64,000 nucleotides of DNA from Paraphysomonas bandaiensis (Eukaryota > Chrysophyceae). The first letter of the stretch is position 1. The number at the start of each line of letters is the position of its first letter. Below, piece by piece: positions 21,559 to 31,427 of the stretch. The notes beneath the pieces are model-generated. The model was not told the origin of the DNA, ran no database searches, and worked only from the letters and a program-made list of their open reading frames with translations. The translations under genes were made by a program, and so were the position numbers. The DNA is taken from the NCBI GenBank assembly GCA_965644295.1, contig CBFFRP010000280.1, positions 1 through 64,000 of the forward strand, read 5' to 3'.

Positions 21559-22770
21559 TTAGGCCATTCCATTGTATCCCCTGCCGGCCCCAGGTGCAGG
21601 AGCCATTCCAGGAGCCTGCTGTTGCCCCCCAGCGGGCCCGCGAACCAATCCCGGCTGCTGTTGAGGTTGCTGGCTCCACATCGCTTGCGGCACACCAGAC
21701 AACACCTGATGCCCTCCCATCATATGGGGAGCTTGAGGCGTGCCTTGTGGCATTCCCGGTCCGTAAATACCCGGCATACCTTGCGGTACACCTCCACCAG
21801 GAACATATCGCTGTCCTCCAGGCATGCCCATACCAACAGGCATTCCTAGTCCACGACCCATACCATGGGGAGCAAATGTGGGCTTGGGGGTGTTTCCACG
21901 CCACGCTTCTGGCAGATCCCGCTGACTCAGGAGTTGCTTGACAAGCATGAGCATGGCATGGCATCGTTGTCTCTCAGTCCCATTGATCAGTATCGTACGG
22001 CCAAAATAGTAACCCACCTGCATCATTTCTTCCTCAGATTGAACGTGAGTTCGCGCCCCAGACTCCTGCTGAATACGTTTTATGACGGCACCGGCTTTGC
22101 CTGTCCAGCAATGAGTTGAGAGGAGTGAGTGGAGGAACCATCATACAAATCAACAACACTTACCTATCAGTGGAGCGCACAGTTCAGTAGGAACAACCAT
22201 TCTCAGCTCATCCAAAGTCCCAGGAGGCAAGGTGTCGGCTTTTGCCACAATTCGTGCATATGCCATTTGGTATGCCTCACACACGGCCTTAACAGATCCC
22301 ATGAAAAAAATATGTCGCTCAGGGGCACCGGTAGGAAAGCTCTGTGCCTGTTCGATTTGTGTGCGCGCCTTCGTTTTTCTGCGAATATCAGCAACATTTG
22401 AACCCTGTTTGCCAATAATATACGAAGCTAATGCCATATCATTGGGTATTTTTATAGCTAAAGTGATCGGAGACCCCTCAGCGCTACACTCCACATCATA
22501 TAAATCAGCTATGACATCACCACCAAACATATCCTCTGTCTCACATCCTGGTGCTTTAGGTACCTTACTGTATTGATTATTTCCATCAGATAAACCGGAA
22601 TCAATGAGTGGTCGCTTCCTAGTGATGCGAGTAGGGTCTAAATCATATATTACATTCTCAAGAAACTGAATCGCATTCTCTTTAGATGCGCACATGTTAA
22701 CGAAGAAATTCGCCACAGTAGACACATCATTTCGTGCTACGACTTCACCCAAAAGGACGCTGTCGGTCAT
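21559..22770 (-). CDS. Two-KH-domain RNA-binding protein with Gly/Met/Pro/Gln-rich tail
   Basis: Two exons, 22164-22770 and 21559-22100, joined in phase 1 across a 63-bp intron, give 382 residues from the ATG for MTDSVLLGEV. KH1 (about 102-175) has the loop GKQG at 120-123 within SYIIGKQGSNVADIRRKT; KH2 (about 190-260) has GKAG at 203-206, the intron cutting exactly through the first glycine codon. After residue 275 the chain is low-complexity (MGMPGGQRYVPGGG, QQPQQQPG). PCBP/Nova-like KH proteins bind C- or U-rich single-stranded RNA and act in splicing, stability or translation. An in-frame ATG at 22815 is an alternative start. It is divergent from MKKS. Confidence 0.9.
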
Positions 22771-23195
22771 GGTGTGGTTAATGTATTGTGACGAGGTAGG
22801 TGTGTGATTATTCATGCATATAGTATGATCGAGATGTCTGTGTGGTATCTCAGCAGCATGTGAGTGTATTGTATATGTATGTAGCACATAGCAGATTTCG
22901 GTATACGGTATAAGAACTTTCACATACTGCTATACCATAATGGATAATGGTGTATAATGTACCATGTACAGGCAAGAGGGTGTGTGGAAATGTGTATGCT
23001 ATGGAGGAGTACTGTATATGGACATACTATACTTCGTACTGCTGTACAGACCATGTGCAGTGGTACACTGCTGTACGTATACATACACAGCCGGAGCATG
23101 GAACATTGCATCCACTGCACCTCCCATACATTGCCACCTCTATACCTCGACATTGAGCATTGAGAACACCTCACCCCCCAATGCTGTAATCTGAC
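22771..23195. promoter_or_regulatory. Divergent promoter between KH gene and MKKS gene
   Basis: The gap carries repeated GTAC words, for example TTCGTACTGCTGTACAG (23034-23050) and ACACTGCTGTACGTATAC (23066-23083), the same class as in the 13.7 kb and 37.3 kb gaps. Confidence 0.4.
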
Positions 23196-24854
23196 ATGAA
23201 TCCAGTATACTCTCAATGGAATAACGAAAACTTACTGGACATATCACGCCAAGTGCATCTTATATGCAAGAGTCTCATAGGGACACATAAAAGGCACACT
23301 ATACTCAGAGAACACGAGACCTCTATCCCCACCCATCTCACGTCATCTTCACTAGTATTCCTCAAAGAATATGGGGGATATAAATATGATCCTGTATCGA
23401 AAGTGTTGTTTCAGATTCTGTCATCTCACTGTACGCAGTATGGTGATATGGGCTGGTTTTGCACTCTCTTATGCACTAGTTTGATCATCAATGGCATTGA
23501 AAGTAATTTACCTCTTCCTGATATTACAGAGGGCTATCGAGCTGCGTTTGCAATTCTTGCTGAGCTGTTAGAAAATAGAGTGTGGCCTCTTGTCCTGCAG
23601 TCAAGATGGTCTGATCGTACTCAACTGACCGCCATTTTGCAATCCGTTATACATACGAAAACTTCACTTGGTCTATGTGAAGATGACTATGTATCTGTAG
23701 CAAACTGCTTGCTAGAAGCGTTTATAGAGTCTCTTGGTGATTGCGACGATGGGTACTCACTCGCTCCTAATATATTGTATTTCGAATGTAAAGGTGAAAG
23801 TCCTCGCTCTATTGCTCATTTGCCGGGTACTGTGTTGCTGAACATTCCCATGCCCCGGGCATTCCCCGAAGAAGGCATGGCTTCTGTGCGTGTAGCTGTA
23901 TTTGAGTCATCTCTGGAGTTGCCTGCACTGTCTGGCATTACAGTAGAGGCGCAATCTCTGACCGTTTCTGCGAAAACTCTTGAATACTCAACCTTGTCCA
24001 ATATGTGTGATGTGATAGTACGATCGGGTGTGCGTCTGGTGTGCTGTCAGAAGCGAATTCATCCCTTTCTTCAAAGGGCTCTTGCCAGAGTTGGTGTGAT
24101 ATGTATACCCAGGGTATCGATTCTGCATATAGGAGCTGTGCTCGCCTTGAGTGGGGCCCGACAGCTTGGCTCTTTCTCTCCCGCTCTCTTGCAGCGAGCA
24201 GATCAGATAAATGGAGTACTAGAGGCAGGTTCACTTGGATACATTAATCGTGTGGGTGTGCGCACTGTAGGGGGTAGGCGTGTGCTAGTTCTAGAAGGCA
24301 ATCCCGATGATGCACCACAGGATGGCAGCATAAGCAGTGAAGCTCTGTCCCGAAGACGTGCAACTAGCACCCTATTGATCCCAGGTTGGACTGATATTCA
24401 CTGTGCCGAAATGCGCCGGGTTTGTGAGAATGTAGTACGACTACTTTCAGGAGAGCTACAGACGGGGACCACGCTGAGTGTTCTTCCAGGGGCGGGGTGC
24501 TGGCAGGCATTCCTCGTGAAAAAGTTACGTGCCCGCCTGGCAGCTGCAGACAAGGACCTCTGGGTGAATGGAGCCCAGTTATTTTGTGATTCTTTGGAAC
24601 ACTGTGCACGAGTAGTAGGAGATGGAGATGGTTTTCAACTTCCTTCCGACGAATGTGGTGCTGCATCGAAAGCTACCTTTGTGTCTCCAGACGGCAGAGT
24701 TGTGGAAGCTGTATTGGGTTCTGAAGGTGAGCCGGATTTAGTAAAGGCAGATGTTTTGGATATATTCGGGCCATGCATAAATGCATTGCGAGTTGCTGTC
24801 GAGGCGGCTGCTTGTGTGCTAGAAATTGATGGGGTTGTTGTCAGCAGCACATAG
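23196..24854 (+). CDS. MKKS/BBS6-type chaperonin-like protein
   Basis: Intronless, 552 residues. It is a divergent group II (CCT-like) chaperonin: an equatorial N-terminal half, an apical section around 200-370 (GVRLVCCQKRIHPF, where CCT subunits have a KGIDD-type stretch), and a C-terminal equatorial part with GYINRVGVRTVGGRRVLVLEG, VLPGAGCWQAF (chaperonin GGG-type turn), QLFCDSLEHCARVV and VLDIFGPCINALRVAVEAA. The usual ATPase motif GDGTT is not visible, as in BBS6/10/12. In animals these proteins help CCT assemble the BBSome, the coat for ciliary membrane traffic. BBS10 or BBS12 is the alternative; the length is closest to BBS6. Confidence 0.78.
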   Translation: MNPVYSQWNNENLLDISRQVHLICKSLIGTHKRHTILREHETSIPTHLTSSSLVFLKEYGGYKYDPVSKVLFQILSSHCTQYGDMGWFCTLLCTSLIINGIESNLPLPDITEGYRAAFAILAELLENRVWPLVLQSRWSDRTQLTAILQSVIHTKTSLGLCEDDYVSVANCLLEAFIESLGDCDDGYSLAPNILYFECKGESPRSIAHLPGTVLLNIPMPRAFPEEGMASVRVAVFESSLELPALSGITVEAQSLTVSAKTLEYSTLSNMCDVIVRSGVRLVCCQKRIHPFLQRALARVGVICIPRVSILHIGAVLALSGARQLGSFSPALLQRADQINGVLEAGSLGYINRVGVRTVGGRRVLVLEGNPDDAPQDGSISSEALSRRRATSTLLIPGWTDIHCAEMRRVCENVVRLLSGELQTGTTLSVLPGAGCWQAFLVKKLRARLAAADKDLWVNGAQLFCDSLEHCARVVGDGDGFQLPSDECGAASKATFVSPDGRVVEAVLGSEGEPDLVKADVLDIFGPCINALRVAVEAAACVLEIDGVVVSST

Positions 24855-25616
24855 TAAACCCTCCTCCGAGAGCCTCCAACTTGTGGTTTGCGATTACGAC
24901 TCTCGAGTCAATTTTGTAGATCCCATAGTTTTTTTCTGTGGTATATATGTTCAGTATTGTTTTATTTTTTCACTATTAGTGGAATTTGTGTGGGGAAACC
25001 TAGCGTATGTCCTGGCCAGAACGAAGTTTTTAGTACTTGTTATAAATATACTGTGAATAGATGAACATACGTTTGGGAAACTCATTATGGCATAGTATGA
25101 TACATATTCATATTTCGGCACACAATCCTAAAACTGACTAAAAGCAATCAATTGTGAGAAGGTTTAGCTACTAAATAAGATTACAACAAGGATCAATCTC
25201 TTTTGACAGAAGTGATAATAACATATTCTGTAGGCACAGTTGATTGACTTAAAAAGAACTGTAATTCTATACCACGACTGTCGATTATACGCGACTGTGG
25301 AGTAAATTCGTGAATGATATTTAATATTTATGCGTACGAGAATATATGTTAGTCGGTTATTTGCGGAAGGAGACAGGAGACGCATATACAATAAAAATAT
25401 ATATAATTACACACTAATATCCTAACCTTTATCGACATTACAATACTTAATAAGTGCGTATCTTCAGGAGAAAAGGGCATTAAATAGAGCTACTTGGCTA
25501 AGTTGCCACAATACGAGTACACAATGTACACAGACGATCACATCTAGTGTACTACTGCTAAGCGTTTATTTTAACCAGTACAGAGTATTCACTTATTCAA
25601 TAACACGACTCATATA
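24855..25616. other. Convergent 3' intergenic region
   Basis: AT-rich gap between the 3' ends of the MKKS and rhomboid genes; no feature recognised. Confidence 0.5.
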
Positions 25617-26441
25617 TTAATGGATATGCGACAGAAATATATGAAGTAATGAGTATCCAGCACCAAATATAAATCCCTGAACATGAGCTGCGTTGTCCAC
25701 GCCGTTCGACTGCCCATTATACGCCGTATTCCATTCTTGCTGCACAAGCAGAGCAGTACCAATTAAATCCATTGTGCAAAATAACACTCTATCAATGTTA
25801 TGACGTTGGTGGCTCTGCTTTGCTACGGGGGCACCGAATATATTGCGATGTACTATCTCTCCATTCTCCTGCACCCTTCTGCTGCCTGAGTCACGAAGTA
25901 AATAATACAAGTTGCTCAATAGCCCAACAGCACTAATAACTGCACCCGCTCCGAAAAGGCCAAATACAGCCCCGGAGGAACCGCAATGCATAATACCTTG
26001 TCCGGTGAGCTTGCCATATAACTCACTCATAATCTTGACACCCACTGATCGCTTGTTGTCCTGTGCCTCTCTTAAACTAGAAGGAAGCATAGATGCTACC
26101 CCACTCGCAAAAAACACCGTGTAGAATCCTCTCACACCAAGTCGTTTGTATACAGAAAAACCGGAAAAGCAGAGTGCTCTGAGATTCATAAGTAAGTGTT
26201 GATAGCTGCTGTGCACAAACATATACGACAGCCATTTCCATTGCTGGTCTACTTTCACATTTTTATGATCAAGCATAAGTGATCTAACAAAACTCGGATC
26301 AATACACATCTTTGGCGTGATATTCATATATATGAAATCAAATATTTCTTGATAACGACATATCTGTCCTGAAAAATAAGATAGAGGAGGTAGAGCAACA
26401 TGGGCACACACAAGGGGTGATATGGAAACAAGATAATCCAT
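25617..26441 (-). CDS. Rhomboid-family intramembrane serine protease
   Basis: Intronless, 274 residues from ATG 26441 (MDYLVSISPLV). The stretch WLSYMFVHSSYQHLLMNL matches the rhomboid HxxxN region in TM2. GSSGAVFGLFGA holds the nucleophile in GxSG (Ser156) at the start of TM4, and AAHVQGFIFGAGYS holds the catalytic His253 of the last helix. The dyad is therefore intact and the protein is probably active, cleaving membrane-protein segments in the bilayer. A hydrophilic insert (about 183-215) separates TM5 from TM6. The organelle cannot be told; no clear mitochondrial presequence is seen. Divergent from the gene at 26789. Confidence 0.9.
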   Translation of the reverse strand: MDYLVSISPLVCAHVALPPLSYFSGQICRYQEIFDFIYMNITPKMCIDPSFVRSLMLDHKNVKVDQQWKWLSYMFVHSSYQHLLMNLRALCFSGFSVYKRLGVRGFYTVFFASGVASMLPSSLREAQDNKRSVGVKIMSELYGKLTGQGIMHCGSSGAVFGLFGAGAVISAVGLLSNLYYLLRDSGSRRVQENGEIVHRNIFGAPVAKQSHQRHNIDRVLFCTMDLIGTALLVQQEWNTAYNGQSNGVDNAAHVQGFIFGAGYSLLHIFLSHIH

Positions 26442-26788
26442 AGTATTGTATCTCACGGGTTGTGGAATACTTGTGCCACAGAGGATTATATATAGTGGTG
26501 TGGCTTAAGGTTACATGTACAGTGTGTTCCATACATACACCAACGATAACATTCTATGGCATCTTACTGTTGTATGTTGTATACCACCATACAGTCGTGC
26601 CGTACACATGTTACAAGTACAGATGTACGTGTCGAACATGTATATCTGTGATATCTTCTGGTACCGTATCCTGTATACGGTCGGCTATCCGTATCAGGCT
26701 ACACCATTATATCAAAGCATTCTTGTTCTGAATTCTGCCCATTAATGCCTAGCAACTGAAGCACATACCATCCCATACATATACATCC
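26442..26788. promoter_or_regulatory. Divergent promoter between rhomboid and ADC-fold genes
   Basis: Contains ACATGTACAGTGTGT, GCCGTACACATG, AAGTACAGATGTACGTG and TGGTACCGTATCCTGTATACGG: again GTAC-rich, and the last forms a partial palindrome. Confidence 0.4.
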
Positions 26789-27517
26789 ATGCTATCTAAG
26801 AAATCACATCGGGAAGCAGACGGTAGACTAGATATCCCTGCCTATCCCCCCCCTTGGTCACTGAAAGTATCATCCAGTTGGGTGTTTCCTTATCTATTTA
26901 ATCCCAAGAAACACACTGCACTGTTACGAGGAGATGAGCTGTCTACCCATTACCGTCCTGGTCTTGGTATAGCAATGATTGTATCATATGGTGAGTCTCC
27001 AGCGGGACCCTATGATGAGTTGGTGTTCGCAGTGCCGTACAAGCATGAGTCTGTTAAAGGTGAGATCGTCTCACCGTGCCGCTTGCCGACAATATACGTA
27101 TCCTCAGAAGCAAGCCTGAGAAATGGAAGAGTCAACTGGGGCATCAAAAAGGAACTTGCTGATTTTCAGTGGACAGAGCGCACGGGATTTCTTCATACCA
27201 AAACAAGCCTCTGTGTTAAAGACAGATATTCCCGTGAGACACTATTTGAGGGATCCATGATTACTTTTTCTCTCCCTTGCTTTCCTGCCCCACTCGGTTT
27301 ATTAGGTCGTCTCTGTCCTCTCATTGTGGAACCACGCATTAATGAGGAAGGCGAAAGGGTGGGGCACGATTGGTTGGGAACTAGAATGACTGGGTTTGGT
27401 TGGGCAAGATTGAGCATCGTATTTCTTACTTCTGTGATTGGAAAGTTGTGGCTAAAGTTTGGACTGAATATGAGAGGAACCTTGAATTTTCCAATTCCAG
27501 AAGTTATAAGAGGTTGA
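26789..27517 (+). CDS. Acetoacetate-decarboxylase-fold protein
   Basis: Intronless, 242 residues. The fold is recognised from PGLGIAMIVSYGESPAGPYDE, PTIYVSSEASLRNGRVNWG and IKKELADFQW, the places where ADC-superfamily proteins have the Pro-rich substrate edge, YVds-eaSl-GRe and lysine-containing strands. True decarboxylases use a Schiff-base lysine in an E-K-K context; here the KKEL lysines are in about the right place, but I cannot confirm catalysis. Eukaryotic members are often uncharacterised, some linked to lipid or polyketide metabolism. No signal peptide is visible. Confidence 0.72.
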   Translation: MLSKKSHREADGRLDIPAYPPPWSLKVSSSWVFPYLFNPKKHTALLRGDELSTHYRPGLGIAMIVSYGESPAGPYDELVFAVPYKHESVKGEIVSPCRLPTIYVSSEASLRNGRVNWGIKKELADFQWTERTGFLHTKTSLCVKDRYSRETLFEGSMITFSLPCFPAPLGLLGRLCPLIVEPRINEEGERVGHDWLGTRMTGFGWARLSIVFLTSVIGKLWLKFGLNMRGTLNFPIPEVIRG

Positions 27518-28064
27518 TTATCGTTGTTGATAGTGTGTTGCAAATAAGGGTGTTAAAATGTCAGCGCTAATACGTGAGATTTATTGTCGTTAATATTGTG
27601 ACCTATTATCTTGTTAATTGTGATTTTAATATATTAATTAGTTTGAGATTAACTGCAAATCGTGACTGAAAATATATCATTATATATTATGGTACAACAC
27701 AGTACAGTATTTCCTATACCTTTATTAAAGTATTTGCAGGTTCAACTCAACAGGAAAGTGCTACTAACCACTACTAACTTTTTCGTACTACGTATTACGT
27801 ATCCAACTGCCTCGCTAAGAGTACTGTTGTCTCATCATTCTTTGCTAGATACATTTCATGAAAGGTGTAGACGATAATAATGTTATTTAATCATATTTAC
27901 TACTACGTTTTAGAATTTTACACACGGAGCGTAAGTGGCTCAACAATTACTGATTAGACTGCAGTCGAAACTTGACAACTGAACAACTTCCCATCATCGA
28001 AAACTAACTGAACTATACCTTGCTTTCTCGCTCTATAACAACATACACATTGTAGCATTGTACA
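27518..28064. other. Convergent 3' intergenic region
   Basis: AT-rich gap between the ADC-fold gene and the 3' end of the JmjC gene; nothing recognised. Confidence 0.5.
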
Positions 28065-30446
28065 CTAATATAGTATCTCAGTGGCAAAGCCAACATTTTC
28101 TGCGAGGTTTAATATCTGTTTCACAACAACATGATTACTTCGATGGCTTGGCATCACATAGAAGATTACCTGATGCGTCCACATGGATGGTACAAACATC
28201 ACGTCTCCTGCTTGCTGGAGTACATGACATATCTCGCTTTCAGCATCTTCGTACGGAAATGCATCCTTTGAATTCTCACCTCCCACATCCATCATATTTC
28301 CCCATTGAAGGGGTGGAATATTAGAGTATAGGTCTCTACCTACAGTACAAAAACTGAGCTTGAGCAGTAACGTTTATTCTATACACACCTGGAGGAAGAA
28401 GCATCCATAACTTTTTCCCATGTCTACGAAACACATTATATAGAACCAAAGAACACCCATAGTTTCACTTACACGAGCGCATTGAAAGCTGGTCCATGAG
28501 AATGAAAAGGAGCCCCAGAGAGGGCAGGACCCATGAAAAATTGACGAATAACTTTTCCCCGTTTTTGCACTTCACTTGGGCGGAGCACATCTTCAGTAGC
28601 CCGAATAAGTTCATCGAGCAAAAAACTGGCTTCATTGCTCTCCCTAACGATTCCCGCACTACTGCTTCCAAAGGGTTCACGCAACACCTCTTCAGCTGTG
28701 CGCTGAGAGGATAAAACCTAGCACACTGCTGAAAATAAGAATACAGATCCCACATCCTACTCACCTTGTTATCAAACACGTACTCCGGAAGAGGCAGTAA
28801 AAATTCTCCGTTAACACCCCCGTACTTGTTGAGCAAAGACCGCGCTGACACTGCAACATAAACAAAGTAAAGTCAGTGATACAACTACTACAAACATTTC
28901 AACGGTAGTACTAGTATGATATGATGACATACCATTGTTATGCACCATCCATTTCTCTGTCTCATCGGTATAAAATCTCATAGAAGATATATATTGCTCC
29001 AGCGTTGCGCTCTCACCACTCTTCTGTGTTTATCATTAACTTCAAAACAAAGTTCCACACAACAACATACATCACTTTGAAGAGAAAGCTGATCCTGATA
29101 AGGGATAGTCTGCGGGGTAACGCGTACTCCACCTGCCTCTGCAATAAGTTTCTCTATCTTCCATGAGTCCTTCCACATTTCCTTTCGGACAGCTCCTCGC
29201 AGTAAAACAGGTTTTCTCCCCAAGACGAAATTAGTCACGAATTCATCTGGAGATATATCCTCGCCCTCCAAAACTTCTACATGACACCTCCCAGTTGATG
29301 TATCGGTAGGAAACATGATATTCAAATCTTTGAATCCCGAGAGCTCTGATAATTTATTGTTGAAGGAGTCTTCTAAAAGATTAACGCTTTGTCGTACGCC
29401 CTTGCTGAAGCCACTAATAGATTGACAAATGTCAGGCCCCTGTGGTGAAGAAGTAGTCGAGAGGTAAGAGGAGTGAATCATGTTGCCAAGTGACGGAAGG
29501 CCCATAGAACAAGCCAAAGCTGCCTCAGGGGGGGAAATTATACCACTCGTTCCATGCGGAATCGGAACGAGAGGAACCCCACTCCGTAACAGCAGAGCCA
29601 CACTGACTTCATCACGGTTAATAACCTAATCAGTACCACATGAGAAGCGTCTAGAGTGCTAAATCTCACACTCACCGCTTGTTGAAGCGATCTTCCCCAT
29701 GGTGCCCCAGCACTTAGTAGTGGCTGGTACAAACGATAAAGCCTGTAATAAAATAAAACATAAGGTTGCAAGATATATTGGTGACCGACGTACATAAGGT
29801 TCACGGCAGATGGGAGCAAACCAAGTCCTTCTCTTCCAATAGATGCTCCCATATCTGACAAAATATCAATATTGTGTAGTCCTAGCGCATACAATTTAAG
29901 ATCGAAGTAGTCGTACCCATCACAATATGGCTTATATCCCCGTCACTGCTTTCGGATCTGCTCTTCATCTGTAGCAGTGCCTGTGCAATGCTGAAGGTTA
30001 TAATCACAAGGGGTACAGATATATAACAAACCATACCGTAATAAGAGTGTACAAGAATTCCTTCGACATGTGCTCAGCGTGGCCACGAGTGATAATTCTA
30101 GTAATATAATATTATTTGGATTCTGTACGGCTCGACATCATATATACTAGATGTAAACAGAGAGCATACCGCATTATAGCGTTATCATTTACCCGAATTG
30201 TTTTTGTTGAAGTACTTGCTTCTGTACATGATACAACCCGCGATGAACTCCCTCCACCGCTTCAAACAAGACACGTGTAAGGTCAATTTTCCGATGTGCT
30301 GATCTTGCCAACACAGACAATATAAACTGAATTTCCGAGCTCACTAACTTGCGCAAAATGATCGAGTTGGACTTGTTGTGAATATCAAAAACCTAAAGCG
30401 AAGTTATCTCTCCAAAGCAACTCATTCTTTTATATATACACATACA

Positions 30447-30482
<36 letters not shown>

Positions 30483-30766
30483 CATGCGCGTATATATATA
30501 GTAACCTGACTATTTCTATTGGATATGGATATAAGTTTATCCACTGGGTCCACAGGACTCCACTTGTTCCGCTTAGAGAGCTCAATGTACTGTTCATATG
30601 ATGGTATGCTGTTCATAGACTCTGTTTGAGACGCTGAGAGAGATACAGTGGAGGTGAATATATTCATATAAGCGGCATAGACTCCTATGGCCACAACCAG
30701 ACCAGCTAGAGCATATGTCCATGTAGGGGAACTGGAACTGATGGTTTGATGCCGTCTACGTGCCAT
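28065..30766 (-). CDS. Membrane-anchored JmjC (JMJD8-like) protein with ankyrin-like middle
   Basis: Thirteen exons, all phases consistent, 652 residues: 30506-30766, 30193-30392, 30037-30097, 29917-29980, 29794-29881, 29676-29742, 29071-29625, 28933-29023, 28765-28850, 28473-28702, 28389-28423, 28170-28339, 28065-28115. Near the N-terminus, TWTYALAGLVVAIGVYAA is a signal anchor. An ankyrin-like pair (SLQQAVINRDEVSVALLL) lies in the middle. The cupin-8/JmjC domain fills the last third: GRKPVLLRGAV, PYQDQLSL, SGAPFHSHGPAF (H558-x-H560), HGKKLWMLLPP, GDVMFVPSMWTHQ (H635). JmjC oxygenases normally have HxD/E; an HxH as here is what I recall for JMJD8, an ER-lumen protein whose catalysis is unclear. 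One intron (29882-29916) is only 35 bp. Intron 1 contains a CATA microsatellite. Confidence 0.88.
30432..30476. repeat. (CATA)n microsatellite in intron 1 of the JmjC gene
   Basis: About ten CATA units within the 113-bp first intron, the same tetranucleotide (complement TATG) as in the large array 470 bp away. Confidence 0.85.
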
Positions 30767-30946
30767 TCAGATGTAATATGGTGTAATAGTTGATATGAGG
30801 TTTCTTGTTACAACTCAGTGTGCTTATATTATATAGAGTGGTATGTCCATATACCTCTGCTGTTGTTACGATCCTCTCTATGATCTACAGTACCTGCCTG
30901 CTTTATGCACTGTGTAGGTACGAAGTAGATATCCACTCCAGAGTGC

Positions 30947-31383
30947 TGTATGTATGTATGTATGTATGTATGTATGTATGTATGTATGTATGTATGTATG
31001 TATGTATGTATGTATGTATGTATGTATGTATGTATGTATGTATGTATGTATGTATGTATGTATGTATGTATGTATGTATGTATGTATGTATGTATGTATG
31101 TATGTATGTATGTATGTATGTATGTATGTATGTTTGTATGTATGTATGTATGTATGTATGTATGTATGTATGTATGTATGTATGTATGTATGTATGTATG
31201 TATGTATGTATGTATGTATGTATGTATGTATGTATGTATGTATGTATGTATGTATGTGTATGTATGTATGTATGTATGTATGTATGTATGTATGTATGTA
31301 TGTATGTATGTATGTATGTATGTATGTATGTATGTATGTATGTATGTATGTATGTATGTATGTATGTATGTATGTATGTATGT
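30947..31383. repeat. (TATG)n microsatellite, about 437 bp
   Basis: Roughly 109 uninterrupted-looking TATG units with single disturbances at about 31133 (TTTG) and 31255 (TGTG). It fills most of the divergent promoter between the JmjC and ARM-TIR genes. Because the 4-bp unit has no stop in any plus frame, it creates long artificial frames reading Met-Tyr-Val-Cys. Confidence 0.97.
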
Positions 31384-31427
31384 TAAGTGTGTGTGTTATT
31401 AACAGCATAGTGAGAATCTACCAAATC

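Noticed and set aside
21544-21964. Overlapping frames of 101-144 codons on both strands
   Set aside because: Shadows of the Gly/Pro/Met/Gln-rich tail of the KH protein, where GC-rich repeats suppress stops.
30878-31408. Long frames of repeated Met-Tyr-Val-Cys or Ile-His-Thr-Tyr on both strands (also 60478-61011)
   Set aside because: Pure translation of a 4-bp microsatellite without stops; not genes.
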